The notes below the pieces were generated by a model that saw nothing but the letters and a program-made list of their open reading frames with translations, searched no databases and was not told the origin of the DNA. A program made the position numbers and the translations under genes. 64,000 nt of DNA from Rusavskia elegans. Lineage: Eukaryota > Ascomycota > Lecanoromycetes > Teloschistales > Teloschistaceae. Below are positions 25,843 to 37,894 of this stretch, piece by piece. Each line of letters opens with the position of its first letter. Within the stretch, counting starts at the first letter, position 1. The stretch covers positions 124,001-188,000 of the forward strand of contig SAUG01000064.1 in NCBI GenBank assembly GCA_011316305.1. The letters are read 5' to 3'.

Positions 25843-28800
25843 TATAACGTCCCTATATATTAGAGGACGTTATATTTGAATCTAGCTACAGCCGTAGGCG
25901 TAGTCCGAACTACTAAATAGTAAGGGAATTCTAGTATAAGTTATCGCGACTAATTTTATATAGCCGTAAAGATATAATTGTAATATTATAAGGTATCTTC
26001 GTTAAAGAAGTAATTTAAAAGAGAATATATAAAGATATTTAATAATTATATTAACGACTAATAAATAAAGCTATTTAATAGAAATAAAAGATAAATATAT
26101 ATAATAAAGATAGCTAATAGTATCGATAGGTAGCTATTTTACTAAAACTCTATTAAAAGGGTCGGCTATAGCGGCTATAGACGGCTATAGATAATTAGTA
26201 TCGTTTAGCTAGCTAATTTTCTAAAGTATTTCTATAGAATTATAGACGTAATATAATCTTTTTTATATCGTTTCTTATCTAGCGTTTCGTATACGGGGTT
26301 TATAAAGCCTATTTTGCTCTTCTTTTCTATTTTTTTTCTCTAATATTTTTATTATATATTTTCGAAAAGGTAATCGATTAAAGTCTTTTTATTAGATTTA
26401 GTCGAGGGATATTATTATATCTTTTCTTTATAGCCTTTACGTTTATAATTCTTTAAAAGAATATAAGATTAAAGTAGGTAGTAATATTTATAGCGAGTAT
26501 ATTTATATTTAGAAGTCTTATAATTTCTTAATTTCTAACGCTATCTATAAAGCTGTTTCTATTCTCGAACCTTTTCTGGTTACTAATATCTATAGGGTAA
26601 TATTTTAAAGATAAAAAGAATAAACTTCGGTTTAATATTAGGAACGTTTTTAATAAATATACTAAAATACGATACTATATCGAATCTTTTTTTAATTCTA
26701 AAAAGGAAATTCGTAATAAATATCTTATCTAGGAGTCGGATTTTCGTCGACTTTTTAAAAAATAAAAGCGTTTTATTACTTATTACCGCGCTTTAAATAA
26801 GTATAAAAGTAATCTTATTATTTAGAAATAGCGCGTATTATCTCGTTTTAATAAATTTAATAATCTAGTTACGTTCTACTCCTCTATAGGTTTTATACCA
26901 GCCGTATAAAAGGCGTCTATTAAATCGATTCCGGTTTATAATTTAGTTAATTTAAATTAATTTCTAAAAAATTTTAATTCCTTTTAGTCTTTCGATTTAG
27001 GAAGCGTATAAAAGAGTATTTAGTTAAAGATTCTTTCGTACCGTATTTGATTATTCTAATCTTAGGTATTAATATTGTAAATTACGTCCGCTTCGGAAAC
27101 TTCCGCTAACTTTTATTTTTTAGCGACTATTTTATCCTAAGATAATAAAATTAAAGACTATTTATCTCTTAGTTATACGCTAAATATAGGGTTCGGCGTA
27201 TTATTATCTAGATATTTTTCTAGTTCAGGCGTTAGATTATAGTTAACTTTTTCTATTTCTTTAATTATATTTCGATAGATTTTTTTAACGTCTTTTATCT
27301 ATAGTTTTTAAATTAGCTCCTATATTTTATTATATTTAAAGCCAGTTACATTAGTAAATAGTAGTATTCTTTCTAGATTTTTATCTTCTAGACTTCGCTT
27401 CTTTATTTAAATAGATATTAATTTCTTTAATCTATTAATAATTTATATTTAATCCGATATCTAATTTATTATATAAAAGGTTTTTATACGCGAAAAGATA
27501 TATTATTTATAGTTCTATTCTTTTCCCGACTATACTTTCTTATATTAATATTCCCGCAATCGATTTTTTCTATTCTTTTCCTAAAATAATATACTATCTA
27601 GTATTTTTTATTATTATTAAATTAGATATTCCGATAAGTCCGTTTTTTATTTTAATTTTAACGTTTATAATTTTATTATTCTTTTGTATATTTCTACATA
27701 TATCCTTTAATCTAATCGTATAGTCCTTTTATAATTTTATTTTCTTCCTTTCTATTTATAAAAGCTATTATCTTATTACTTCCGAATTTTAATATTAAGA
27801 GCTACTATAAAGGATTTTTCCATTTTATATAGTTTAAATTCTACTACTAGTTCTTTTTCTACTTTTTTAGATTCTATAAAGTACTATCCTATCTCTTCTT
27901 TATCCGATAGATAAATAAGGTATTTATTATTATAGCAGGCTATCTAACTTTTAGTTATAAATTCTTTAGTTTTTTTTCTAGGTAATTTTTCTATTACTTT
28001 AAACTAGTATTTAGTTATTTCTATTATCTTGTTATTTAGGTAATTTCTTTTAAAATATTTTATCTTTCCGTATAAATAATAAGCTTTAGTTTATAATCCT
28101 TTAGTTTCGGTAATATCGAGCTTTGTTAGGTTTCCTTTAGACTATTTTTTGGCGAGTCCTATCTTATTAAACGCCTGCTTATTAATATATTATTTATACT
28201 ATCTAGTATCGATCTTTATTACTAGTTCGATTAAGTCTATTAGTAAATCGGGTTTTTCGATCGCTACTATAGTTTTTTTAACTCTATTAGTAAATTCCTT
28301 AAAGTAGGCCTTTAGAACTAAGTCCTCCTAGTCTATTTTATAGGCTAATATTCTAAACTAAGTAGTATAGATAACTACCGACTTCTACTATTTTAGAACT
28401 ATTAATTTTTTTACTATTATTTTATCTTTATCGTTACTTCCGAAAGTTTCTTTAATAGCTATAATTAAATTACTAAAATAATAAAATATCTAAAATATTC
28501 TTTTTTCTTTATCCTTCGAGGTTATTAAGATAGTCTTCTATATAAAGCTAGATTTAATTAAAAGCTATCTCTTCTAAATAGATTATTATAAATAGAATTT
28601 CAACTACTTCGTTTAGAAACTGGTTTACGTATAATATAAAGTAGATACTTATCTAAATAAACCAAAATTTTAAGGATTTTCTATTTCCTTTATAAATATT
28701 TAACGTTACTATCTTAATAGTATTACTTCGTTCTATAAAACGGGGTAACGAAACTAATATAGTAAGTTATTAAAATATAATATCTCTATATATTAGAAGG

Positions 28801-29186
28801 TATTACGTTCGAGCCTAGCTATAGCTATAGGTATAGTCCGAACTACTAAATAGTAAAGAAATCCTAGTATAAATTATCGCGATTAATCCTATATAGCTAT
28901 AAAGGTACAGTCGCGATATTACAAGGTATCTTTATTATATAGATAATTAAAAAGAGAATATATAAGGATTTTTAATAATTATATTAACGACTAACGAAAA
29001 AAGCTATCTAATAGAAATAAAAAAGTAATATATATAATAAAGATAGCCGATAGTACCGATAGGTAGCCGTCCTACTAAAATCCTATTAGGAAGATCGGCT
29101 ACAGCGGCTATAGGCGGCTATAGATAATTAGCGTCGTTTAGCTAGCCAATCTTCCAGAGTACCTCTATAAAATCGTAGACGTAACA
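25843..29186 (-). mobile_element. LTR element B4 (3,344 bp), gag-type, reverse, mismatched flanks
   Basis: LTRs are 25,843-26,253 and 28,776-29,186, both 411 bp. The reverse zinc knuckle is at about 28,084-28,039. Length and content match B1 and B3. Unlike them, the flanks (ctact on the left, aaatt on the right) do not form a duplication, and element A4 on the left is not continued on the right. The simplest reading is recombination between two B copies, or a deletion, that joined unrelated flanks. Confidence 0.82.
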
Positions 29187-29429
29187 AAATTTTTCTTTTA
29201 GACGGCGGTTAATATTATTAGCTATTTAGAAGTACTAGAAAACCTAGAGCGTCCTAAACGTTTCTAATAATTCCTCGGGCGTTTAGAACGCCCGGGAGCC
29301 GTTCGAGCCCGCAGGGTCTCTACTAAAATTATAGACCCTCGAAGACTACTTTTCGAAAACTCTGATGTAAAAGTAATATGAAAATATTATAAAATATTTT
29401 TCTCTTTATAGAACCTCTGTCCGGGGTTA
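29187..29429. other. Small GC-richer segment with a strong hairpin
   Basis: Unassigned, little-mutated DNA between B4 and repeat C copy 3. At 29,276-29,294 cgggcgtt-tag-aacgcccg forms a perfect 8-bp stem with a 3-base loop. No gene. Confidence 0.45.
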
Positions 29430-29699
29430 TAATTGAGTTATTATATATATACGTTTTGTTATCGTTGATTTTATACGGTAATAATAAATATTGCTTGTAC
29501 AATAAAGAATTTTCGCAGTTAAAAGTTAAGTAAAGTTTACAGCGTTGATCGTTTTTATTCTATTATATCCTCTATTTAATTACTATTTCTCCTCTATATA
29601 AGTGCATCTTTTGTTACTCGCAGTCCTCTACGTATCTCCAGGAATAAATATCGCTCTCTATATACGAAAGAGCGAGCGACTTTCTAGTATATAGCCTTA

Positions 29700-30109
29700 T
29701 ATAACGTCCTTGTATATCAGAGGACGTTACGCTCGAGTCTAGCTACAGCCGTAGACGTAGTCCGAGCTACTAAATAGTAAAGGAGTTCTAACGTAGGTTA
29801 TTATAACTAATCCTATATAGCCGTAGAGGTATAGTTACGATATTATAAGATAACTTTATTATAAGATAATTAAGAAAAGAATAGTAGAGATATATTTAAT
29901 AATTATATTAATAACTAACGAAAGAAACTATTTATAGAAGTAATAAGCGATATATATAGTAATATTAGCTATAAAGGCCGACAGGTAGCCGTCTACTAAA
30001 AGTCCTATTAGGAAAGGCGGCTATAGCGGCTATAGGCGGCTATAGATAATTAGGCTCGCTTGTCTAACTAATCTTTCTAGAGAATCTCTATAGAGTCGTG
30101 GACGTAACA
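29700..30109 (-). mobile_element. Solo LTR of the B/P family, reverse
   Basis: 410 bp from TATAACGTCC to GGACGTAACA. Flanks are cctta and cttta, a 5-bp duplication with one C-to-T difference. Lightly mutated, with several CA and TG left, so it may be a young insertion. Confidence 0.87.
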
Positions 30110-30188
30110 CTTTATCCCAGGATTCCCTTATACTATTTCGAAATACGTACGATTATAAGCTACTAATATAGCCTCCAAGACTATCTAC

Positions 30189-30518
30189 TAGGCGGTAATA
30201 CTATTCTTTATCCTCGTTAATTTATCTTCGTCTATAGTCGTACCCGAATCCAGACGGCCTACTAACCTATCTAGATACTCGACGACTACTAGCTCGGATT
30301 CTAGTAAGATAAAGGCCCCTGCTAGAAATTTAATATAGTTACTAAGACCGTACGGCTCCGGCGGATTTAGAATATAAGACTTTAATATCGTAGTTAGAAT
30401 TAACGGATTTCGGGATTTAAAGTCCGTTATAGTAGACGGACTAGCGAGGACTCGGTCGATATTATCGAATAGCTTAAATTTAGCGATTTCGTATTCTATT
30501 TTTTCTAATTAAAAAGGT
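30189..30518 (-). pseudogene. Conserved short frame of repeat C, copy 3
   Basis: A minus-strand frame of about 109 codons, closed by TAG at 30,191-30,189 (possibly a mutated CAG/TGG, since a second TAG follows as in copies 2 and 4). It contains FKLFDNIDRVLASPSTITDF, LTTILKSYILNPPEPYGLSN and EYLDRLVGRLDSGTTIDEDK. The last segment aligns by eye with EYFNSLAERLDTGYIISIAE of copy 2, so the two are distant relatives. No start codon or known domain. Confidence 0.4.
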
Positions 30519-30861
30519 ATAATCGTAGTTTATTATTAGTAGAAGTTCTATATATATCAGCCTACAGCCTAGGCTATTGCGGAAGATACGTACGTTAGAT
30601 ACGATAGTAGGTACTAGTAAAAGAAAAAAAAGAAACGACTATTAAATATATTTATTGCGAAAATACTATTACGTTATATTTTAAGTATATTATTACTACG
30701 AGCGTATTACGGAACAGATTCGAGTTAATTTTATATAATTCTTTAGTTTAAATTAATTAGACTAGGGTACTAGTTCTTATACCGTATATCTAATACTAGC
30801 CTACTAATACTAAAGTAAATCATTTACGGAACCGACGGTTAACCGGATATTAAAAAAATAA

Positions 30862-31519
30862 ACAAAATAAGATAAAATATTTTTATTATATAGATAATTA
30901 TAGAAAAGGAATGAGATAGTATTTAGTAATTATATTAACGATTAGATTGGCTATTTCGGATCGAGTTTCTATCGAATTCTATAATCCGATTCGACTCGTT
31001 AAACGGTCGAGTTCGAATCGAGCTCGGATTAAATTCGAATATCCGTTAAATTTTCTATATATAAAATAAACCTATATATATTTATTTTTAAAATTTTTAT
31101 AATAGATAATATATTAAACAAATATATTTAAATTTACTTGAATCCTTCTAGCTAGCGTAGTTAATTAACTAGAGTTTCTTTAAATAAAAGGGTAAAATAT
31201 TTATACTAAAATTGTATTTTTATACTAGAGTCTAGCGTTTAAACGGATCGGATCGGATTATATAATCCGATTCGAAATTCGATTCGGATCGAACCGTAGA
31301 ATTTTCTAATCCGACGGTCAGACTATTAACGATTAACGAATAAAGTTATCCATTAGATATAAGAAACGATATATTTAGTTATAGAATCGTCGTATCCGCT
31401 AGAAACGTTCTATTAAATAACTAAAACTCGATAGTTCCAGCGGTTTCAATTGGACCAAACTATTAGCCCGTTTAGCTAAATAATAAATATTGTATTTTTA
31501 TAAAATCGTCGACGTAATA
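30862..31519 (-). mobile_element. 5'-truncated B/P-family LTR, reverse, split by D1
   Basis: Pieces 30,862-30,942 and 31,334-31,519 give one LTR ending in gacgtaata, missing its first part. The D element at 30,943-31,325 separates the halves with an 8-bp duplication. Confidence 0.65.
30943..31325. mobile_element. D1: hAT-type MITE (383 bp)
   Basis: Ends TAGATTGGC and CAGACTA. Flanks ttaacgat on both sides are a perfect 8-bp duplication. The inside has near-palindromic arms built from ggatcggattatataatccg-type words and a central AT-rich part with no coding frame. An 8-bp duplication with TAG...CTA ends is the hAT superfamily pattern. Confidence 0.8.
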
Positions 31520-32765
31520 CTAATTTTGCTTCTATACTAGCGCGATTACTAATTAATTCGTTTTTTAAACGAAATAAATTTACGAAAACCTTTTTATATT
31601 CCAATTCGATTCGAATCGGATTTGAGATTCTAGAATTCGATCCGATTCAACTCGTTTCGAGATCCAATTAGACTGAAGGCGATACGTATTTAAAATAGTA
31701 TTAAAAGATGTAGTTCTAAATTAAACGATTTCAATTATTATTTTTAATTTTATACTTTGGCGTTTATATATATTTCAAAAATCAAAACTGAAAAACGTTA
31801 TTAAAATCTTCTTTAAAAAATATTATTTTGTTTTTTACTATTATTAAATCTGAGTTTTGTATAGATAAAATATAAAAAAAATTGAAAATACGTAATTTTA
31901 TAATACGAAAAATTGTATAAAATCGTTATTCAAAATAAAATTTTTATAATTATTTCATAAATTTGTTAAAATTCAATTTTCTATTCAAAATATAACTTTT
32001 ACTTTGAATTTAAAATCTTTAATTATCTATCAAAAATTAGTAAATTGGCCGTTTCGAATCAAGGTGACGATTCGAAAACGCGGCAAACGAGGTTAATACG
32101 GTTAAATTACTAATTTCAGTTAGTAGTTCGTCTAATCGGATTAAATTTCGGGTTTCAGAATAAGATTTTAGATTCGAATGACAATCTATAAAATATATTA
32201 TAACTATTGTAAATCAAATCTATTTCTAAAATACGAAAGTAAAATTTTAGATAAAAGGAAATTGTTAGCGCAGGCGCGAATAGACGCGCTAGCAAAGATT
32301 AGTTTTTCTACTAAATGAATCGATTATATTATAATTAATATAAACGACCAATTTTAGTAATTACGTTAAAAAAATACGAAAATAATTTTAACGAATTAGT
32401 TTGTTGACAGTTTATATATAAATTGATTTAGATCTAATTCTAATAGATTAGATTTTATTTCAATACGTATTAAATTTAAATTCAACAGTCTAGATCGAAT
32501 AAAACTAGCGTATTTTAGCGATATATCGCTTTCAAATTTTATAATCTAATTGTAAACAAATTATTAGTTAATTAGTTTTCCACAATTATATTTATATTGA
32601 TTTATTCTATAAAATATTGGTTTTGTTATAGCTAATAAATTCACTTTTATCTTTATTCGCCAATTGACGGAATCACGTAAAATACAATTGTCGGATAGAA
32701 TCAAAACTTTTTATCTAAAGCAAAATCGAATACGCCGTAGAAATAACACGAATCTCGGTAGTTAA
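31520..32765. other. AT-rich unassigned DNA, lightly mutated
   Basis: No gene, and no element found in other parts of the window except a D-like arm at about 31,595-31,672 (attcgattcgaatcgg...ccaattagactg), which lacks a partner end. CA and TG remain common (for example gaatcaaggtgacg near 32,055), so this DNA has a different mutational history from the LTR elements. A GC-rich patch, gcgcaggcgcgaatagacgc, lies near 32,269. Confidence 0.4.
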
Positions 32766-32993
32766 TATAACGTCTTTGTATATTGTAAAACGTTACGCTC
32801 GAGCCTAGCTAGTAGCTACAGCTATAGAGATAGTCCGGGCTATTAAATAGTAAGAGAATCCTAGTATATATTATTTTAATAAATCTGGTATAGCCGTAAA
32901 AGTAAGATTATAATATTATAAAGCGTTTTTGTTACGTAAATAACTATAAAAGATGAACGGGAATAGTATTAAGTAATTATATTAACGACTAAT

Positions 32994-35900
32994 TGTTACG
33001 TCCATGACTCTATAGAGGCGCGCTGGAAGATTGGTTAAACAAGCGAACCTAATTATCCGTAGCCGCCTATAGCCGCTATAGCCGATCTCTATAATAGAGT
33101 CTTTTAACGGACGACTACCTGTCGGTATTATCGGCTACTTTTACTATATATATCGTTCCTTTATTATTATTAGATAGCTTTTCTCGTTAGTCGTTAATAT
33201 AATTATTTAATATATTTCTACTATTTTCTATTAATTACCTCTATAATATAGACGCCTTATAATATCGTAACTATACCTTCGTAGCTATACGAGATTAGTT
33301 ATAATAACCTATACTAGAATTTCTATACTATTCGATAGTTCGGACTACGCCTATAGCTATAGCTAGGCTCGAGCGTAACGCTTTTTAATATATAAAGATA
33401 TTATATTTTAATAATTTCGGAAAATAAATAAAGATCGGATTTTAATTTAGCTAATATTATTAGAATAACCTGTAGAAGTTTTAGTTAATTTAGAAACTAC
33501 TTAAAATATTATATTAGAAAAATATATAAAAAAATTTAGTATCTCTTTAATTAGAAAAACGGAACTTTATTTTATAAAAACTATTAATAAAATAAAGTTC
33601 GTTAGAATTAAGTATTAAACTAAATCCTTATAGATACGAAGTAATAAATATAAAGAAAAAATTATTTTCGATATTATAAAAATATAAAAAGATATCTATC
33701 TAAATATCCTTTAGTTTATATTATAGAATCTAGAGATCGTTTAGAAAACGATACGGGTAAAAATAGGAAACTATCTATTTAGTATATTTAAAAGACTAGC
33801 TAAAATAAAGAAGATTTATAATACCTTTACTCGGAAGTAGTAGGCTAAAAAGAAAATAGCTACTATAGATAAAATTCTATAACTATTTAAGAATTTCTAG
33901 AACGTATTAACGGAATTAAAAAGAGAATTACCTTTACCGGCTTATATCTAGGAAGATTATAAAATTATTATTATAGATTTCGATAAATTAAAAGCTAGAT
34001 TGATTTATAAACTAAATAATAAATAATCGAAAGTACTACGAAAATATATCGATTATAATTTTAAGCGAAGATATATATAATATTCTAAATTAAAAATAAA
34101 ATAATCGGTAATATTTATTCTAAAAAAAACAGGGATTTCCGATTCTATATTAACTTTAGACGACTAAACGTAGTAATATAAAAAGATAAATATCTTCTAT
34201 TCTTTCGAGCAGACTTTAAAAATAAAATCGGAAGAGCCAAATAGTTTATTAAACTCGACCTAAAGGATATATTTAATTTACTAAAAACTAAAAAAAGGAA
34301 TAAATAAAAAATAGTATTTAGATCGATTTACGAATTATTTAAATATCTAGTAATACCTTTTAGATTAATAAACGTTCCTACGACTCTATAAAAAGTAATT
34401 AATAAAGTATTATACGACTATATAGATATCTTTTTTATAGTCTATATAGACAACGTATTAATATTTTTAAAAGTAAGAAAGAAATATAGTTAATATATTT
34501 ATAAAATATTATAAAAGTTCCGAGAATATAATTTTAAAATAAAAAAAGAAAAATTAGAATTCTTTAAAAAGAAGTTATATTTCTAGGATATATAATTAAA
34601 CCAAGAAATATTATTATAGAAGCTAATAAATTCTAAACGATAAAAAAATAGCTAGTACTAAAAAATAAAAAAGATATCTAAAGCTTTTTAGAATTTACTA
34701 GATTTTATTAAAATATAATAAAAGGAAATATAAAAAAGACCGTTCCTCTAATAGATCTTTTATAAAACGATAGAATAATTTAATAGATACGAATAGAAAA
34801 TAAAATATTTAAAAGATATAAATAGAATTTTATAAATAAAAAAGCTTTAGATATATTCGATCCGGATGAATAAATCATATTCTATATAGATATATCGGAT
34901 AGAACTTTAGAATTATATATAGTATAAAAAGAAAAACTACTAGATTACTATTCGAGGAAGTTAATACTAGCGGAAATCAACTATATAATAATAGATAAAT
35001 AAATATTAGCTATTATTATAAACCTTATAGATTAAAAAATATATATAATAGAAATGGTAAAAAATGGTAATAATATATATTAATTATAAAAATCTTTTAT
35101 TACTATTACTAGATAAGAAATTTAATTAGAAATATATAAAATAGTTAGAAAAAATTACCTATTACGATTTCGAAATATAATATATTAAAAGAACGAATGA
35201 TATAATTATAAATACTTTAAACCGAAAAGCGGACTATAAAACTATAGAAAAAATAAGTAGACTACTTTTTAAAAAAAACGGAAAAGTATTAGAAAGAATA
35301 GAAACGTTAAAAAAAAATAACTAATATTATCCGACGCGAGTATAATTTTAAAATAGTAGGATATTAGAATATAACTAAAATATTAAAAAGAATCTAAAAA
35401 AAACTCATATACTAATATTAAAATAATATATTAAAGAATATATAAAAAACTGCCTTAAATAGTTATTATTAAAAAAAAGTAAAAAAAGATCTATTAGTAA
35501 ACTTTATCCTATATAAATACCGAAATAGCTTTATTAGTAGATTATAATAGACTTCGTTAGAGAATTTCCGGAGTCTATCGACCTTTATAAATAAATATTA
35601 TATAATATAATAGTAATAATTATAGACGGATTTATAAAATATATAAGGTTTATATCTTATAAAATAATAATAACGGCGGAATAGCTGGTATTTTTATTAT
35701 TAAAAACGGTTTTTTACGAAAATAGTATCTTTTAAAAAAATATATTAGACCGGGATAAATTCTTTATTTTAAATTCTATAAAAGAATTAGTATAGATAGT
35801 AGAAATTAAATAGGCGATATTAATATCGTTTTATCCGTAAACCGATAGATAGATAGAAAAAATAAACTAAATACTAGAGTTTTATTTACGAATATACTAT

Positions 35901-36966
35901 TTAGAGGAAAGGGAAAATTAGATTTAGCTCTTTCCGACCGTCTAGATAGAAATTAATTTATTATATAATAAAGATATTAGAATAATACCGGATAAGCTTT
36001 TATATAGAAGAAAGTTAAAATAAAAAGTTATAACTAAAATAAATAACCTAGCGGCGTTAATAATCGCTAATAAAATAAAATAAAATTAGGATAAAACTAA
36101 AATAAAAATCTAAAAAGTTAAAGTAAAAGTAAAGTAAAAGATAAATAAATTAAAGAAATACTATAATATTAAGAAAGGAAATAAAGTACTTTTATTAATA
36201 AAAAACCTTACTAATAAAAAACTAGATAGGCTATATATAGGAGCTTTCGAAGTATAAAATATTAAAGAAATAACGGTATATTATAAACTTTCGATAATAG
36301 AAATATTCCCGAAATTCTATATAAGATTCTTTAATAAAGCGCTAGAACAGGTATTATTAGTAAATGCTTAGTATTACTAGAAAAGAGAAAAATATAAAAT
36401 AAAAAAGATTATAGATAAAAAGAAAGAAAGAAATAAAATTTTAGTTAAATAGAAGGGATTCCCCGACGAAGAAAATATATAGGAACTAAGAAAATATCTT
36501 AGAAAGATTTAGAGGATTCTAAAAAGATTTAGGAAAGCGCTATAATAAAAGCTATATTACGTCTATAATTCTATAGAGACGCGCTAGAAAATTAGTTAGA
36601 TAAGCGAGCCTAATTATCTATAGCTGCCTATAGCCGCTATAGCCGATTTTTATAATAGAATCTTTTAGTAGATAGCTATCTATTAGTACTATCGGCTATT
36701 TTTATTATATATATCGTTCCTTTATTTCTATTAGATAGTATCTCTCGTTAGTCGTTAATATAATTATTAAATACGTTTCTACTATTTTCTATTAAATACC
36801 TCCGTAATATAGACGCCTTATAATATCGTAACCGTACTTTCGCGGCTATATAGAATTAGTTATAATAATCTATACTAGGATTCCTTTACTATTCGATAGT
36901 TCGGACTACGCCTACGGCTGTAGCTAGACTCGAACGTAACGCCCTTTAACGTACAGAGACGTTATA
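32994..36966 (+). mobile_element. LTR element P1 (3,973 bp), pol-only Ty3/gypsy type
   Basis: LTRs are 32,994-33,405 and 36,555-36,966, both 412 bp. The left end is an intact TGTTACGTCC, the right end GACGTTATA. Flanks ctaat on both sides are a perfect 5-bp duplication inside the left LTR of P2. The text after the 5' LTR (ttttaataattc) resembles that of B elements. LTRs are the same family as B but a distinct subtype (gccgatctctataatagagt instead of gccgtcctttttaataga). Confidence 0.9.
33406..36554 (+). pseudogene. pol of P1: reverse transcriptase, RNase H, integrase; no gag
   Basis: Reverse transcriptase is at about 33,950-34,760, with the catalytic box read as VYIDNVL (YIDD) near 34,440. 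RNase H is at about 34,850-35,260 (DYYSRKLTLAEINYTI, then DKELLAIITAL once RIP changes are undone). Integrase and its C-terminal part follow to about 36,360. Only about 550 bp separate the 5' LTR from the RT region, and I see no zinc knuckle or capsid-like text there. Domain order RT-RNase H-integrase is Ty3/gypsy. Stops are frequent. Confidence 0.8.
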
Positions 36967-37099
36967 CTAATAAGCGAAACTATCTACTAGACTATTATAA
37001 ACGATATATATAATAAAAAGGCCGATATATTCGATTGAATCGATCTATTAAACAAAGATAGCCCCGTAGCTCTAGCGGTTCTAACTAGATTAAGCTATT

Positions 37100-37722
37100 T
37101 CTTTATCAGCGAATTCTAAAATGGATTTTTAAATTAGATCGGCTGACAGCTATCTCAATCTAAATAATCTAAAAATCCAAATAATCCAAAAATCTAAAAA
37201 GTAGATTTTCGATAGATTAGAGCTCTAATAGTATCTATAGTACGAATATCTATTTAGTAAACGGCCTAAAATAGAATCTATATATAAGCCAAAAATAAAT
37301 CTATATAACCTAACTCGAAAATAAAGTTTAGCGGCCGCCGCTAAAAGCGAGAATAACGGAAATCGAATATCTATTAAATAAACTACGCTAGACCTATTCT
37401 AGTTAGATTCTAGTAAAGAAACCTAATCTTTTCGATCTAGACGAAGCTAGCCTAGCGGTATATATAGGTATATATAGGCCTACTAACTAATAAAGATTTA
37501 AACGAATTTAAAATCGAATCTCTAAATCTTTTTAGCCGGTTTTAGCCGTCTTAGCCGCTTAGCCGTCTTAGCCGTCTTAGCCGCGTAGCTACGCAGCTTC
37601 GAGTATACCCGAAACCGGCTAATAAACCGCTTATAAGCCGCTCTTAGCCGTACCGGCTAAAAACCGGCTAAGACGGCTAAGACGGCTAAAATCGGCTTTA
37701 AGCCGATTTTAGAAAATGCTGA
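37100..37722. other. Unassigned segment left of a split LTR, with a long inverted repeat
   Basis: The P2 LTR stops at 37,099 (ctatt) and resumes at 44,731 (ttatt), so 37,100-44,730 entered as a unit with a plausible 5-bp duplication. Its right end is a B/P-type LTR end, but its left end (tctttatcagcg) is not. An LTR element that later lost its 5' side would explain this. The region is GC-patchy (gcggccgccgctaaaagcg near 37,332), has no readable frame, and its right part is the inverted repeat at 37,531-37,712. Confidence 0.45.
37531..37712. repeat. Long imperfect inverted repeat of agccgtctt units
   Basis: The left arm (about 37,531-37,583) consists of tttagccggttttagccgtc followed by repeated ttagccgtc. 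The right arm (about 37,632-37,712) is its reverse, with cggctaagacggctaagacg. The loop contains gcgtagctacgc, itself a palindrome. The arms could form a large hairpin. It may be a MITE; no duplication could be assigned. Confidence 0.65.
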
Positions 37723-37894
37723 TATTATTTCCACGATTTTATAGAAGTATTTACGTTTATTAGTCAAATAAACGGACTAATAATTCAATCTAATTAGAGC
37801 CGCTAGAACTATAGAGCCGCCTTTTTTAAATAGGTCGGCTCTATCGAATATATCGGCCTTTTTATTATATATATCGCTCTTTATAGTATAGTAG

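Larger units (their letters stand above)
29430..30860 (-). repeat. Repeat C, copy 3, with a solo LTR inserted
   Basis: In reverse it runs from the ttgagtta plus TA-repeat end to ccgacggttaaccggata near 30,835, interrupted by the LTR at 29,700-30,109. It shares ttactcgcagtcctc with copy 2 (29,615 and 21,933). It is diverged from copies 1, 2 and 4 and relatively GC-rich at 30,110-30,480. Confidence 0.6.
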
